DNA of 44,779 bases. Origin: Nitrososphaerota archaeon (GTDB taxonomy: Archaea; Thermoproteota; Nitrososphaeria; Nitrososphaerales; Nitrosopumilaceae). This document shows, in pieces, positions 38,803-44,779 of the stretch. Within the stretch, counting starts at the first letter, position 1. Each line of letters opens with the position of its first letter. The position numbers were made by a program, and so were the translations under genes. Below the pieces are notes generated by a model. The model saw nothing but the letters and a program-made list of their open reading frames with translations, had not been told where the DNA came from and ran no database searches. Location: contig VHBK01000009.1 of the NCBI GenBank assembly GCA_016872015.1, positions 1 through 44,779 on the forward strand. Reading direction: 5' to 3'.

Positions 38803-39111
38803 TTATTCCAGTATTGCCTTTTTGATGAGTGCTGCTTTGTCTTTGATTAGTTTGTTGAATTCCTGCATGTCGTCCAGCTCGACTGGCCTTTTCTCATTCT
38901 CGTATGCTCTCAAAAACGCAGAATACACACATCCAGCTATAATTCCGAATGTGGCGTCTTCTATGGATGCTACCTCCGGGGAATAGTTTTGCATGATTTG
39001 TTTGAATGACTGGGCTTCGCTTATGTAATAGTCAATCTGGCTGTCAAGAAAATCGCGAGTGTATTTTGTTAGTGCCACTCTGTAATTTCTGGTTTGATGA
39101 TTTATTAACAT
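38803..39111 (-). CDS. Small helical protein, unknown function
   Basis: A 102-residue protein from ATG 39111 (MLINHQTRNYRVALTKYTRD); a TTG at 39120 is possible. Predicted all-helical (YYISEAQSFKQIMQNYS; GIIAGCVYSAFLRAYENE; LIKDKAALIKKAIL). Family not recognised. Its start lies only 20 bp from the divergent start at 39132, so the promoters must overlap. Confidence 0.65.
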   Translation of the reverse strand: MLINHQTRNYRVALTKYTRDFLDSQIDYYISEAQSFKQIMQNYSPEVASIEDATFGIIAGCVYSAFLRAYENEKRPVELDDMQEFNKLIKDKAALIKKAILE

Positions 39112-39131
39112 TGAGAGCAAAGTCAGCAGAC

Positions 39132-39584
39132 ATGTGGAAGTTAGACTTGGATTCGGATTTTTTTAGAATTTTGGACAAGGATCGTAAAATTGCCGGCTAT
39201 TTTTGGCCTGACTATGGGCAGATTCTGCCTGAAAACAAGTACGACGAAATTGTAGAAAAAATGCACAAAAACCATGATCCTATTCATGGCGGATTTGTTA
39301 CTGTGCCGATGGTAAAGTTTGGAATTTTTGATAACAACCAGGAAATGGATGTCATGCAATTATCAAGCAAAATCGATGACGTCCAAGCAAGATTGGATGT
39401 GTGGAAGGAATTTTTGCTCGAAAAACAAATGCAGCACTCTATTCAAATGTCTCACACAGACAATGATATGCTCAGTCTGAGCTTTCCAGTCAAATTTTCA
39501 CAGGGTGTGCCTCTTGAGAAGGAAAACCTGCTTGATGCGTTATCTTCAACACTAGATTTGTTATCTCAAAAAGGCTTACTCTAG
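39132..39584 (+). CDS. Soluble protein of unknown function
   Basis: A 150-residue protein starting at ATG 39132 (MWKLDLDSDFFRILDKDRKI). The open frame continues upstream, but that part is antisense to the neighbouring gene. It has an aromatic/acidic N-terminal half (GYFWPDYGQILPENKYDEIV) and a helical C-terminal half (VQARLDVWKEFLLEKQMQ). No family recognised. It ends in a CTAG shared with the convergent gene. Confidence 0.68.
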   Translation: MWKLDLDSDFFRILDKDRKIAGYFWPDYGQILPENKYDEIVEKMHKNHDPIHGGFVTVPMVKFGIFDNNQEMDVMQLSSKIDDVQARLDVWKEFLLEKQMQHSIQMSHTDNDMLSLSFPVKFSQGVPLEKENLLDALSSTLDLLSQKGLL

Positions 39585-40072
39585 TTTTGGCCTGCGTTAT
39601 TTTTTGCCTCATTAAACAAAACAAGGCCTGCCATCTCGTTTTCAAATGATTCCTGAAGCATTAGATCTGAGCGTATCTTGTGTGCAGTGTCGTTGGTTAC
39701 AATCCACTCTATGAGATATTGATCACTTTCAAGCTGTTTTTCCGTTGATGTTTTGAAAAGTTTTACTGATTTTACAAATGATTCTGGCGGGGAAAGTAAC
39801 TCGTAAGATTTGAGTATTTCTTGCATTTTCTTTGTATGGATTTCTCCAAATTCTAAAAATTCTTCCTTTTCTATGGTTCCTTCATCAAGCATTGTCTTCA
39901 TTGAATAAAATTCTGTTTGGGTTTCTTTTAATTCATCTTGGATTGTCTGAAGGCTGTCTCCAAATGCTTTGCCGCGATTTTTTGCCTGATCTGCTGAATA
40001 TGCAAAAAATATGGCCATCAGAATAATTATTGCGCCTCCTATACCTGCAATGTAGGTAGCTTTTGTTTTCAA
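39581..40072 (-). CDS. Membrane-anchored extracytoplasmic coiled-coil protein
   Basis: A 163-residue protein with an N-terminal membrane helix (ATYIAGIGGAIIILMAIFFA). A long charged helical region follows (SLQTIQDELKETQTEFYSMK; LEFGEIHTKKMQEILKSYEL). It recalls four-helix-bundle sensor-like domains but no kinase or methyl-accepting module is attached. Start is TTG. Function unknown. Confidence 0.68.
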   Translation of the reverse strand: MKTKATYIAGIGGAIIILMAIFFAYSADQAKNRGKAFGDSLQTIQDELKETQTEFYSMKTMLDEGTIEKEEFLEFGEIHTKKMQEILKSYELLSPPESFVKSVKLFKTSTEKQLESDQYLIEWIVTNDTAHKIRSDLMLQESFENEMAGLVLFNEAKNNAGQN

Positions 40073-40164
40073 ATTATTTGATACGTGCTCTGAGGCACGA
40101 TATTAATTGTTGGTCAAGTAAATCCTACCCAAGTATTATTAATCATAAAAATCAAAATCATATA

Positions 40165-40965
40165 ATGCGACTTCTGCTTCCGATTGCAATTTTTGGTGTA
40201 CTATCTGTAATGATTCCAGAGTCGTATGCAGACTCTGATTTTATTTTTGAAGGGAATGGATTTGGTAAAATAAATGATGCTGTGGATAAGGCATTTTTGC
40301 AATTATACGTACAAATTTCGGATTCAGGTCAGGTTGTTTTTGAAGAGGGGCAGTTATCTCTTGGTACTGATTTGTATGTAATTGACAAAGCAAATGTCTC
40401 ATTTTTCAATAATAAAAAATCAATCCGAATAAACGCAGAGGCCGGTACCAATACAATTTTTGCCTCTGGCAAACGAATTCTCTCAATTGGAGGTGACTCG
40501 ATTTACCAATTAAACGGCAAAACTTCTGCTGGTACCATATTCTCAATTTTTACCAAATTGCATCCGTCATTAGGTACAACAATATCGGACTTGCCAACTA
40601 CGACAAACAATGAGATTTTACTTCTTGTAAAACAAACCGAACGAATAGAATGGAAATCTCAATACAAGTTCACGATTAGGACGTTTGATCCAAAAGCAAA
40701 TCTGATGTCTGATTTTGCAAATACTTCTGGATATTTGGAGAAAATCAAAATCTCTGCTACAATAACAAACCCGATTGGTGATGTGATAAAAACATCAAAC
40801 GGTGAGACGCACAAGTTTGGCTATTATGATGACTCGATAATAATTCCAGACAATGCACGAACTGGAATATACAAACTGAGTGTCACTGCGTCTGGCGAAG
40901 GATATCAAAATGTAACGCGCGAGTTTACATTCGTTGTAAATCCGCTAAATACAAGACCGTCTTGA
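40165..40965 (+). CDS. Secreted protein with Ig-like C-terminal domain
   Basis: A 266-residue protein whose ATG at 40165 begins a signal peptide (MRLLLPIAIFGVLSVMIPES, cleavage after SYA). The mature part is beta-rich. The C-terminal third (KIKISATITNPIGDVIKTSN, IPDNARTGIYKLSVTAS, NVTREFTFVV) looks like an Ig/macroglobulin-type beta sandwich. No enzyme motif is present. Longer in-frame readings from 40063 overlap the divergent gene and are unlikely. Confidence 0.75.
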   Translation: MRLLLPIAIFGVLSVMIPESYADSDFIFEGNGFGKINDAVDKAFLQLYVQISDSGQVVFEEGQLSLGTDLYVIDKANVSFFNNKKSIRINAEAGTNTIFASGKRILSIGGDSIYQLNGKTSAGTIFSIFTKLHPSLGTTISDLPTTTNNEILLLVKQTERIEWKSQYKFTIRTFDPKANLMSDFANTSGYLEKIKISATITNPIGDVIKTSNGETHKFGYYDDSIIIPDNARTGIYKLSVTASGEGYQNVTREFTFVVNPLNTRPS

Positions 40966-41022
40966 TTGTGGAGAAATTCTGAACAATCTTAATATATCAA
41001 AAGTCGAGCTCGGTGATCAACA

Positions 41023-41667
41023 ATGAATACCAAACTACTTGCAAGTATTGCAGTATTTGTGTTACTAGCGGCAGTTGTTGGTCCTTCTTTGTCTAGTTCT
41101 GCATTTGCGGCCAATGATGCATTCATGAAAATTGATGGTGTCAAGGGTGAAGCAAAAGAAAAGAAAGCAGAAATGAAAGCAAAGAAAGACGACAAAAAGG
41201 CCGAACTAAAAGCAAAGAAAGACACCAAGAAAGCCGAAATGAAGGAAAAGAAAGACACCAAGAAAGCCGAAATGAAGGAAAAGAAAGACACCAAGAAAGC
41301 CGAAATGAAGGAAAAGAAAGACACCAAGAAAGCCGAAATGAAGGAAAAAAAGACTACAAAGCAAACAGCACCATCCGGTGAAGCATTAAAAGAAGTTACA
41401 GTAGACATGGTAAAAGGAACAGCATCGGACACCAATTGTGGTGATAAATGTTACATTCCAAGCGCTGTAACCGTCGCAGTCGGCGGCAAAGTCACATGGA
41501 AAAATGTAGACTCTGCAGCTCACACAGCTACTGCATCTGATGGCTCTTTTGACACTAGTCTTGTCAACGCAGGCGCATCTGCTTCTAACACATTCAACAC
41601 TGCGGGTTCATACCCATACATATGCATTCTCCACCCATGGATGAAAGGCACAGTCAACGTCCAATAA
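41023..41667 (+). CDS. Secreted cupredoxin with lysine-rich repeat linker
   Basis: A 214-residue blue copper protein. A signal peptide (MNTKLLASIAVFVLLAAVVG, ending near SSAFA) precedes a strongly basic linker with copies of the 11-residue unit KKAEMKEKKDT at residues 45-110. The cupredoxin domain, from about residue 120, has His in AAHTATAS and the site YICILHPWM with Cys, His and Met ligands. An extra NCGDKCYIPS element matches the third domain of the 517-residue membrane cupredoxin. A strong hairpin terminator overlaps the stop codon. Probably an extracytoplasmic electron carrier. Confidence 0.9.
   Translation: MNTKLLASIAVFVLLAAVVGPSLSSSAFAANDAFMKIDGVKGEAKEKKAEMKAKKDDKKAELKAKKDTKKAEMKEKKDTKKAEMKEKKDTKKAEMKEKKDTKKAEMKEKKTTKQTAPSGEALKEVTVDMVKGTASDTNCGDKCYIPSAVTVAVGGKVTWKNVDSAAHTATASDGSFDTSLVNAGASASNTFNTAGSYPYICILHPWMKGTVNVQ
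41188..41352 (+). repeat. 33-bp tandem repeats encoding the lysine-rich linker
   Basis: Four units (41221-41253, 41254-41286, 41287-41319, 41320-41352) are identical except for the last bases of the fourth. A diverged unit precedes them at 41188-41220. The unit begins GACACCAAGAAAGCCGAAAT and keeps the reading frame, coding DTKKAEMKEKK. Near-identity at DNA level implies recent duplication, and copy number is likely to vary between strains. Confidence 0.9.
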
Positions 41668-41694
41668 TCAGAAGAGATTCTGATTTTTCTTATT
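41666..41694 (+). terminator. Hairpin terminator of the secreted cupredoxin gene
   Basis: AATCAGAA-GAGA-TTCTGATT is a perfect 8-bp stem with a GNRA tetraloop. It is followed by a T-rich run (TTTTTCTTATTTT). The stem begins within the stop codon at 41665-41667. Archaeal genes usually end at T-tracts alone, so a bacterial-like hairpin is notable. Confidence 0.65.
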
Positions 41695-41755
41695 TTATTA
41701 TCTCTGATGAAATCATGAACAAAATTAATTAACTTATGATATTGCTCCCAAAATC

Positions 41756-42229
41756 ATGAACAAGACAATTCTTGCAAGTGTGGCGATCTTTGCATTACTT
41801 GGTGCCGTCCTAACGGTACCAATGATGCAACATGCAGATGCCGCAGAAAGCAAGGAAAAAAAGACTGTCAAAAAAGAGACAAAAAAGAAAGAAACAAAAA
41901 AATCAACTAAATCCACGGGCAAGGCCTCATCCGCAGTAACTGTAGAGATGGTAAAGGGTTCTGCAAACGAAGGATGTGAAAAAGGCAACAAGTGTTATTC
42001 TCCATTTGAGGCCAAAATTACAAAGGGCGGAACAATTACCTGGAAAAACGTAGACACTGCAGCTCACACTGCAACTAGTGGCAACATCAAGACGGGTCCT
42101 GACGGCAAATTCGACACTGGACTTGTGACTGCTGGAGGAACATTCTCACAAAAGTTTGACAAGGCTGGAAAATACGATTACTTTTGCATCATTCATCCAT
42201 GGATGACAGGCAAGGTAACTGTCAGCTAA
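41756..42229 (+). CDS. Secreted cupredoxin with short lysine-rich linker
   Basis: A 157-residue relative of the preceding gene. A signal peptide (MNKTILASVAIFALLGAVLT, ending near QHADA) is followed by a basic linker of about 30 residues (KEKKTVKKETKKKETKKSTK). The copper domain has His in AAHTATSG and the YFCIIHPWM site. The GCEKGNKCYSPF element corresponds to the CG-x-x-C motif of its neighbour. The pair most likely arose by duplication. A T-tract follows the stop. Confidence 0.9.
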   Translation: MNKTILASVAIFALLGAVLTVPMMQHADAAESKEKKTVKKETKKKETKKSTKSTGKASSAVTVEMVKGSANEGCEKGNKCYSPFEAKITKGGTITWKNVDTAAHTATSGNIKTGPDGKFDTGLVTAGGTFSQKFDKAGKYDYFCIIHPWMTGKVTVS

Positions 42230-42243
42230 ACTCTTTTTTTATT
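42230..42243 (+). terminator. T-tract terminator
   Basis: CTCTTTTTTTATTT follows the cupredoxin stop directly. The complementary A-rich strand lies just before the convergent gene stop, so termination on this side is probably for the plus-strand transcript only. Confidence 0.5.
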
Positions 42244-42244
42244 T

Positions 42245-42532
42245 TTAATCTATGTAATTTCCTTGTTCGTCCGTTCTCAGCTCAATTTGCATGACGGAGC
42301 CAGAAATGAATGATTCGTTTCGAATTGTTCGCACGCGCGCAACATCGATATGATAGGGCCACATCTCAACTACTATTTCGCCTACTTGGACATTTTCTGG
42401 GGCATCGGTAAGTCTGATATCTTCCTTTTTAATGCCATAGTCTTGTAGCTTTTTTAGGCAATGGGTGACTAGTGGCTCTGGGTTGTTGTGGTTTATTGCC
42501 CACACTATTCCAGAATATTGAATTTTTTCCAA
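42245..42532 (-). CDS. Conserved-looking small protein, unknown function
   Basis: A 95-residue soluble protein with a TTG start (MEKIQYSGIVWAINHNNPEP). The middle HCLKKLQDYGIKKEDIRLTD helix-strand and the WPYHIDVARVRTIRNES strand suggest an alpha/beta fold. No catalytic motif is recognised. It follows the RAM-domain gene by 15 nt on the same strand, so they may work together. Confidence 0.66.
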   Translation of the reverse strand: MEKIQYSGIVWAINHNNPEPLVTHCLKKLQDYGIKKEDIRLTDAPENVQVGEIVVEMWPYHIDVARVRTIRNESFISGSVMQIELRTDEQGNYID

Positions 42533-42547
42533 TTTTTATTACCTGAA

Positions 42548-42790
42548 TTATTTGGTCTTGCTTGCAAGAACCTTTAATGTCATTGTGCTCATGACCCTAG
42601 ATAATCTTCGGATTTTGTTGGATACCGTCTTGTCAAAGTCTTCTGGTGATTTTGCATGGATCTCAATTATGATGTCATATGCGCCAAATGTCAGGTATGC
42701 CTGCTTTACTTCTGGAATTTGCTTTATTTCATCTAATAGATATTCTTCTGCGCCAAGGTCGCAATTGAGTAAAACAAAACCTACTTCCAT
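42548..42790 (-). CDS. Stand-alone Lrp/AsnC ligand-binding (RAM) domain protein
   Basis: An 80-residue Lrp/AsnC effector domain without a DNA-binding part: VGFVLLNCDLGAEEYLLDEI, QAYLTFGAYDIIIEIHAKSP and SNKIRRLSRVMSTMTLKVL. It is 32 nt downstream of the DEAD-box helicase stop on the same strand and 15 nt upstream of the 95-residue gene. Confidence 0.85.
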   Translation of the reverse strand: MEVGFVLLNCDLGAEEYLLDEIKQIPEVKQAYLTFGAYDIIIEIHAKSPEDFDKTVSNKIRRLSRVMSTMTLKVLASKTK

Positions 42791-42822
42791 TGCATATCAC
42801 TACAACTCGAGTTTAAAAAAGA

Positions 42823-44331
42823 TTACCAGCGTCTTCTGTGGGCTGGTCGCTTTGGGGCATGTTGCCTTCTAAATCCGCCCTCAACTCTGGACTCACGCTT
42901 TTCTTCTCTTCTAAATCCAGAATCTCTTCGCTCTTCTCTACCAGAATCCCGTCTATCATAGTCGCGCCTTCCCCTGCTGAATCCGCCCCTAAATCCAGAA
43001 TCCCGTCTATCGTTATCTCTTCTAAATCCAGAATCTCTTCGCTCTTCTCTACCAGAATCCCGTCTATCATAATCTCGTCGTCCGCCAAATCCTCCACCCC
43101 TACCAAATCCTCCTCTTCCAAAGCTTCTTCCTCCACCTCTACCAAATCCTCCACCGCCACGACCAAATGTTCTGCGCGGTCCGACCTGTCTTTTTAGTGG
43201 GTCTGGAATGTCAACTTTGATTCCCATTTTTTCGTTAAGATCAGTCATCGGTGCTTTGACTTGTTGCTTTATGAGATTAAAATCGCCAACGGAAGAATAT
43301 GATACTAATGTGATTGCCCTGCCTTTTGCGCCTGCCCTTGCAGTTCTTCCAATTCGGTGGAAATAGACCATTTCTTGGTTTGGCACATCATAGTTTACCA
43401 CCAGTGCTACTTCTGGAACGTCGATTCCTCTTGCGGCCACGTCGGTTGCAACCAAAATGTCTGCCTGGCCTCGCCTGAACTGTGACATGGATATCTCGCG
43501 TCTGTGCTGTGACATGTCGCCTTCAATTGCTACTGCATTGTATCCTGCTTGACGCAATGCTCTTGCAACATCTCTAGTTCTGTTTTTAGTTGAGCAAAAT
43601 ACTACTGATTGGCCGCGCTTGTTTTCTTTGATAAATTGTACGAGATAGTCCATTTTTTCTCGGTCTTTGATAATCAAAAACGATTGGTCTATTCCTTCTC
43701 CTGAGAGGTCATCTGCTGATAAGAGGAATTGCTTTGGATTGTTTAGATATTCATCTGCCAGTCTTAGAATTTCTGGAGGCATTGTAGCAGAAAATAGTGA
43801 CATCACCTTGTTGACTGGAGTCATTTCCAAGATGAACCTGATATCATCAATGAAGCCCATGTCGAGCATCGTGTCTGCTTCATCTAGTACAACATACTTG
43901 AGGTCATTGAGCTCAATAGAGCCCTGCTTTAGGTGGTCAATTAGTCTGCCTGGAGTGGCGACAACTACTTCTACTCCATGTCTGAGTGCCTGGAGCTGTA
44001 CTCCCATTCCTTGTCCGCCATATATTGAAACTACGCGAATACCTGTATGTTTGGCAAATTTTTTGATCTCGTCTGTGATTTGTAGTGCCAATTCTCTGGT
44101 TGGTGCCAACACCAAGCCCTGGATGGTCTTGTTTGCATCAATTCCACTAAGCATTGATATGCCAAATGCCGCTGTTTTGCCAGTTCCTGTGTGTGCCTGG
44201 CCTATGACATCTCTGCCGGATAGCAAAACAGGTATAGTTGCCTCTTGGATTGGAAACGCCTCATCAAATCCTATGTCCTTTAGTCCATCTAGGATGGATT
44301 GTTTTATCCCTAATTCTTCAAATTTTGTCAA
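42823..44331 (-). CDS. DEAD-box RNA helicase with RGG/RD-rich tail
   Basis: A 502-residue ATP-dependent RNA helicase. The core (residues 1-375) has the Q motif (FDEAFPIQEATIP), motif I AHTGTGKTAA, Ia PTRELALQ, II VLDEADTMLD, III SATMP, V ATDVAARGID and VI HRIGRTARAGAKG. The tail from about residue 380 has GRGGGGFGRGGGRSFGRGGF-type RGG repeats, then RD-rich repeats with the pattern RRDYDRRDSGREERRDSGFR. Such tails bind RNA and can drive condensation, resembling bacterial cold-shock DEAD proteins. Start is TTG; a TATA-like CTATAAT lies about 55 nt upstream. Confidence 0.94.
   Translation of the reverse strand: MTKFEELGIKQSILDGLKDIGFDEAFPIQEATIPVLLSGRDVIGQAHTGTGKTAAFGISMLSGIDANKTIQGLVLAPTRELALQITDEIKKFAKHTGIRVVSIYGGQGMGVQLQALRHGVEVVVATPGRLIDHLKQGSIELNDLKYVVLDEADTMLDMGFIDDIRFILEMTPVNKVMSLFSATMPPEILRLADEYLNNPKQFLLSADDLSGEGIDQSFLIIKDREKMDYLVQFIKENKRGQSVVFCSTKNRTRDVARALRQAGYNAVAIEGDMSQHRREISMSQFRRGQADILVATDVAARGIDVPEVALVVNYDVPNQEMVYFHRIGRTARAGAKGRAITLVSYSSVGDFNLIKQQVKAPMTDLNEKMGIKVDIPDPLKRQVGPRRTFGRGGGGFGRGGGRSFGRGGFGRGGGFGGRRDYDRRDSGREERRDSGFRRDNDRRDSGFRGGFSRGRRDYDRRDSGREERRDSGFRREEKRESRVEGGFRRQHAPKRPAHRRRW
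42907..42960 (-). repeat. 54-bp direct repeat in the helicase tail, copy 1
   Basis: It is identical over 54 bp to 43018-43071, spaced 111 bp (37 codons) so the frame is kept. It codes the YDRRDSGREERRDSGFRR part of the tail. A shorter degenerate copy lies between them near 42988-43010. Confidence 0.85.
43018..43071 (-). repeat. 54-bp direct repeat in the helicase tail, copy 2
   Basis: Same 54 bp as 42907-42960. Exact identity at DNA level points to a recent in-frame duplication or conversion within the low-complexity tail. Confidence 0.85.
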
Positions 44332-44343
44332 TTTACTTTCCTA

Positions 44344-44372
44344 AGCAATGACAGACAAAGAAGCTCATTGCT
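44344..44372. promoter_or_regulatory. Inverted repeat upstream of the DEAD-box helicase
   Basis: AGCAATGA and TCATTGCT are perfect 8-bp arms separated by 13 nt. They lie 13 bp before the TTG start and about 10-15 bp after the TATA-like CTATAAT (on the minus strand, near 44384-44390). It spans the expected transcription start, so it could be an operator or a leader hairpin. Confidence 0.4.
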
Positions 44373-44394
44373 CATTTTCCGTCATTATAGCCTA

Positions 44395-44502
44395 ATGACT
44401 GCCAGAATTTCTGATCCTCTAATAAATCCTTGGAACAAGAAATTGGAAAAAGCCAATAAAGGGTTTGAGTCAAAAAATACTAATCCAAATAGAATTTGCT
44501 AA
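44395..44502 (+). CDS. Possible 35-residue ORF
   Basis: The ORF runs MTARISDPLINPWNKKLEKA to an NRIC end. Composition looks protein-like, but it has no motif and no clear promoter, and it is very short. It lies divergent to the helicase. Treat as a candidate only. Confidence 0.25.
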   Translation: MTARISDPLINPWNKKLEKANKGFESKNTNPNRIC

Positions 44503-44523
44503 TGTTCTCGTGCGTAAATGCTC

Positions 44524-44646
44524 TCAAAATGAAAATTCACTATCCATTTTTGGTATTATGATTGGCAAAAATAGAATCCCAATAACCGCAAGTACGCTAA
44601 CTACGAACATGTTGCTTTTATGTTCAATGAACCCTGTTAGTGACAA
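44524..44646 (-). CDS. 40-residue single-helix membrane protein
   Basis: From TTG 44646 the product starts MSLTGFIEHKSNMFVVSVLA, continues through VIGILFLPIIIPKM as one membrane helix, and ends DSEFSF. The upstream TATA box at 44670-44679 has the right spacing for a leaderless start at this TTG. A shorter form from the internal ATG at 44610 would hold only the helix. Function unknown. Confidence 0.55.
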   Translation of the reverse strand: MSLTGFIEHKSNMFVVSVLAVIGILFLPIIIPKMDSEFSF

Positions 44647-44669
44647 CTAGTAATATTGCCAAAATTTGA

Positions 44670-44679
44670 AATTTAAGGA
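44670..44679 (-). promoter_or_regulatory. TATA box for the 40-residue membrane protein
   Basis: On the minus strand this reads TCCTTAAATT, a good archaeal BRE/box A, centred about 27 nt before the TTG at 44646. Confidence 0.5.
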
Positions 44680-44693
44680 GACTGGTAGAACTA

Positions 44694-44720
44694 TCAAAAA
44701 TAAAGAAAAAGAGTGAACTT
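44694..44720 (-). terminator. T-rich tract after the gene entering from the right
   Basis: Reading the minus strand, runs of T (CTCTTTTTCTTTATTTTTGA) begin a few bases after the stop at 44725, as expected for archaeal T-tract termination. Confidence 0.45.
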
Positions 44721-44724
44721 TCCC

Positions 44725-44779
44725 TTATGGGAATGTGTATTGACCGCTGCTTGTAGGTCCAGGATTGGTATAGTTTCTT
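44725..44779 (-). CDS. C-terminal end of a gene entering from the right edge
   Basis: An open minus-strand frame reaches the edge and ends in RNYTNPGPTSSGQYTFP before a TAA. A polar, Pro/Gly/Ser/Thr-rich end like this is typical of extracytoplasmic proteins, but 17 residues are too few to assign a family. The following T-tract supports a genuine gene end. Confidence 0.5.
   Translation of the reverse strand, partial: RNYTNPGPTSSGQYTFP

Noticed and set aside
41188-41352. CRISPR-like regular repeats
   Set aside because: The units are directly adjacent with no spacers, in frame with a protein, and there are no cas genes.
40989-41435. Phe/Ser-rich minus-strand ORF with a repeated FFSFISAFLVS pattern
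   Set aside because: It is the antisense reading of the lysine-rich tandem repeats of the secreted cupredoxin.
42813-43166. 117-residue acidic ORF on the minus strand in another frame of the helicase tail
   Set aside because: It arises from the repeated low-complexity DNA of the RGG/RD tail; a similar Ser-rich false ORF is open on the plus strand.
44465-44650. 61-residue plus-strand ORF
   Set aside because: It is antisense to the 40-residue membrane ORF, which has the better promoter, and it has no motif of its own.
1-44779. Mobile elements, integrase sites, replication origin or tRNA genes
   Set aside because: I saw no transposase or integrase genes, no flanking repeats, no origin-type repeat cluster or cdc6 gene, and no T-arm consensus of a tRNA on either strand.

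Overview
The window is chromosomal DNA of an archaeon, almost certainly an ammonia-oxidising thaumarchaeon (Nitrososphaerota), most likely of the Nitrosopumilales. The case rests on several points: archaeal information-processing genes (Rpo7, Spt4, EF-1beta, CDC48, HerA/Mre11/Rad50/NurA, Pth2, TruD); an A/V-type ATPase subunit; a K+-independent H+-PPase; many plastocyanin-like copper proteins with a C-x-x-H-P-W-M site; AT-rich TATA boxes about 25-30 nt before start codons (leaderless transcripts); and frequent TTG/GTG starts. The genus call is inference only. No tRNA, rRNA, CRISPR array, insertion sequence or prophage was seen. No gene-free stretch exceeds 300 bases, and gene density is very high.

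Layout. 1-7.2 kb: the end-resection machinery (herA-mre11-rad50 in one minus-strand run, nurA separate), an A-ATPase subunit C and a double Lrp ligand-binding-domain protein. 7.2-9.9 kb: de novo NAD synthesis (nadX, nadA, nadC). 9.9-11.8 kb: a cytosolic histidine kinase and the transcription genes spt4 and rpo7. 12-16.8 kb: Mrp-type Fe-S carrier, GTP-dependent dephospho-CoA kinase, soluble and membrane pyrophosphatases, and a SprT-like mini-protease. 16.8-18.6 kb: small regulators (HxlR, a ribbon-helix-helix protein) and small conserved proteins. 18.6-21.5 kb: JAMM protease, a three-domain membrane cupredoxin and heme O synthase, a copper/respiration block. 21.5-25.6 kb: winged-helix protein, CDC48, EF-1beta and a zinc ribbon in one run, then a geranylgeranyl reductase. 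25.7-32.2 kb: mostly plus strand, with Pth2, secreted beta-propeller, TruD, a GT2-GtrA glycosyltransferase, a thioredoxin-NHL protein and a Lrp-type domain. 32-36.4 kb: small membrane and secreted proteins, a strongly dyad-rich intergenic region and several tiny zinc-binding proteins, plus a zinc alcohol dehydrogenase. 36.4-42.2 kb: DUF255 thioredoxin protein, conserved unknowns and two secreted cupredoxins with lysine-rich linkers. 42.2-44.8 kb: a stand-alone Lrp domain, a DEAD-box helicase with an RGG/RD-rich tail, and the tail of a gene entering from the right.

Themes. Copper electron transfer is prominent: five cupredoxin domains in three genes, heme O synthase, and a Met/His-rich secreted protein. 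Stand-alone Lrp/AsnC effector domains recur in three genes. Convergent genes are packed so tightly that four pairs share overlapping stop codons (CTAG, TTAA or TTAG). The strongest candidates for something undescribed are the structured intergenic element at about 33,995-34,136, the divergent ribbon-helix-helix locus with its own dyad at 17.4 kb, the TGTAA-N3-TTACA sites near 3.45, 3.5 and 5.5 kb, and the acidic-linker/basic-linker cupredoxin set.
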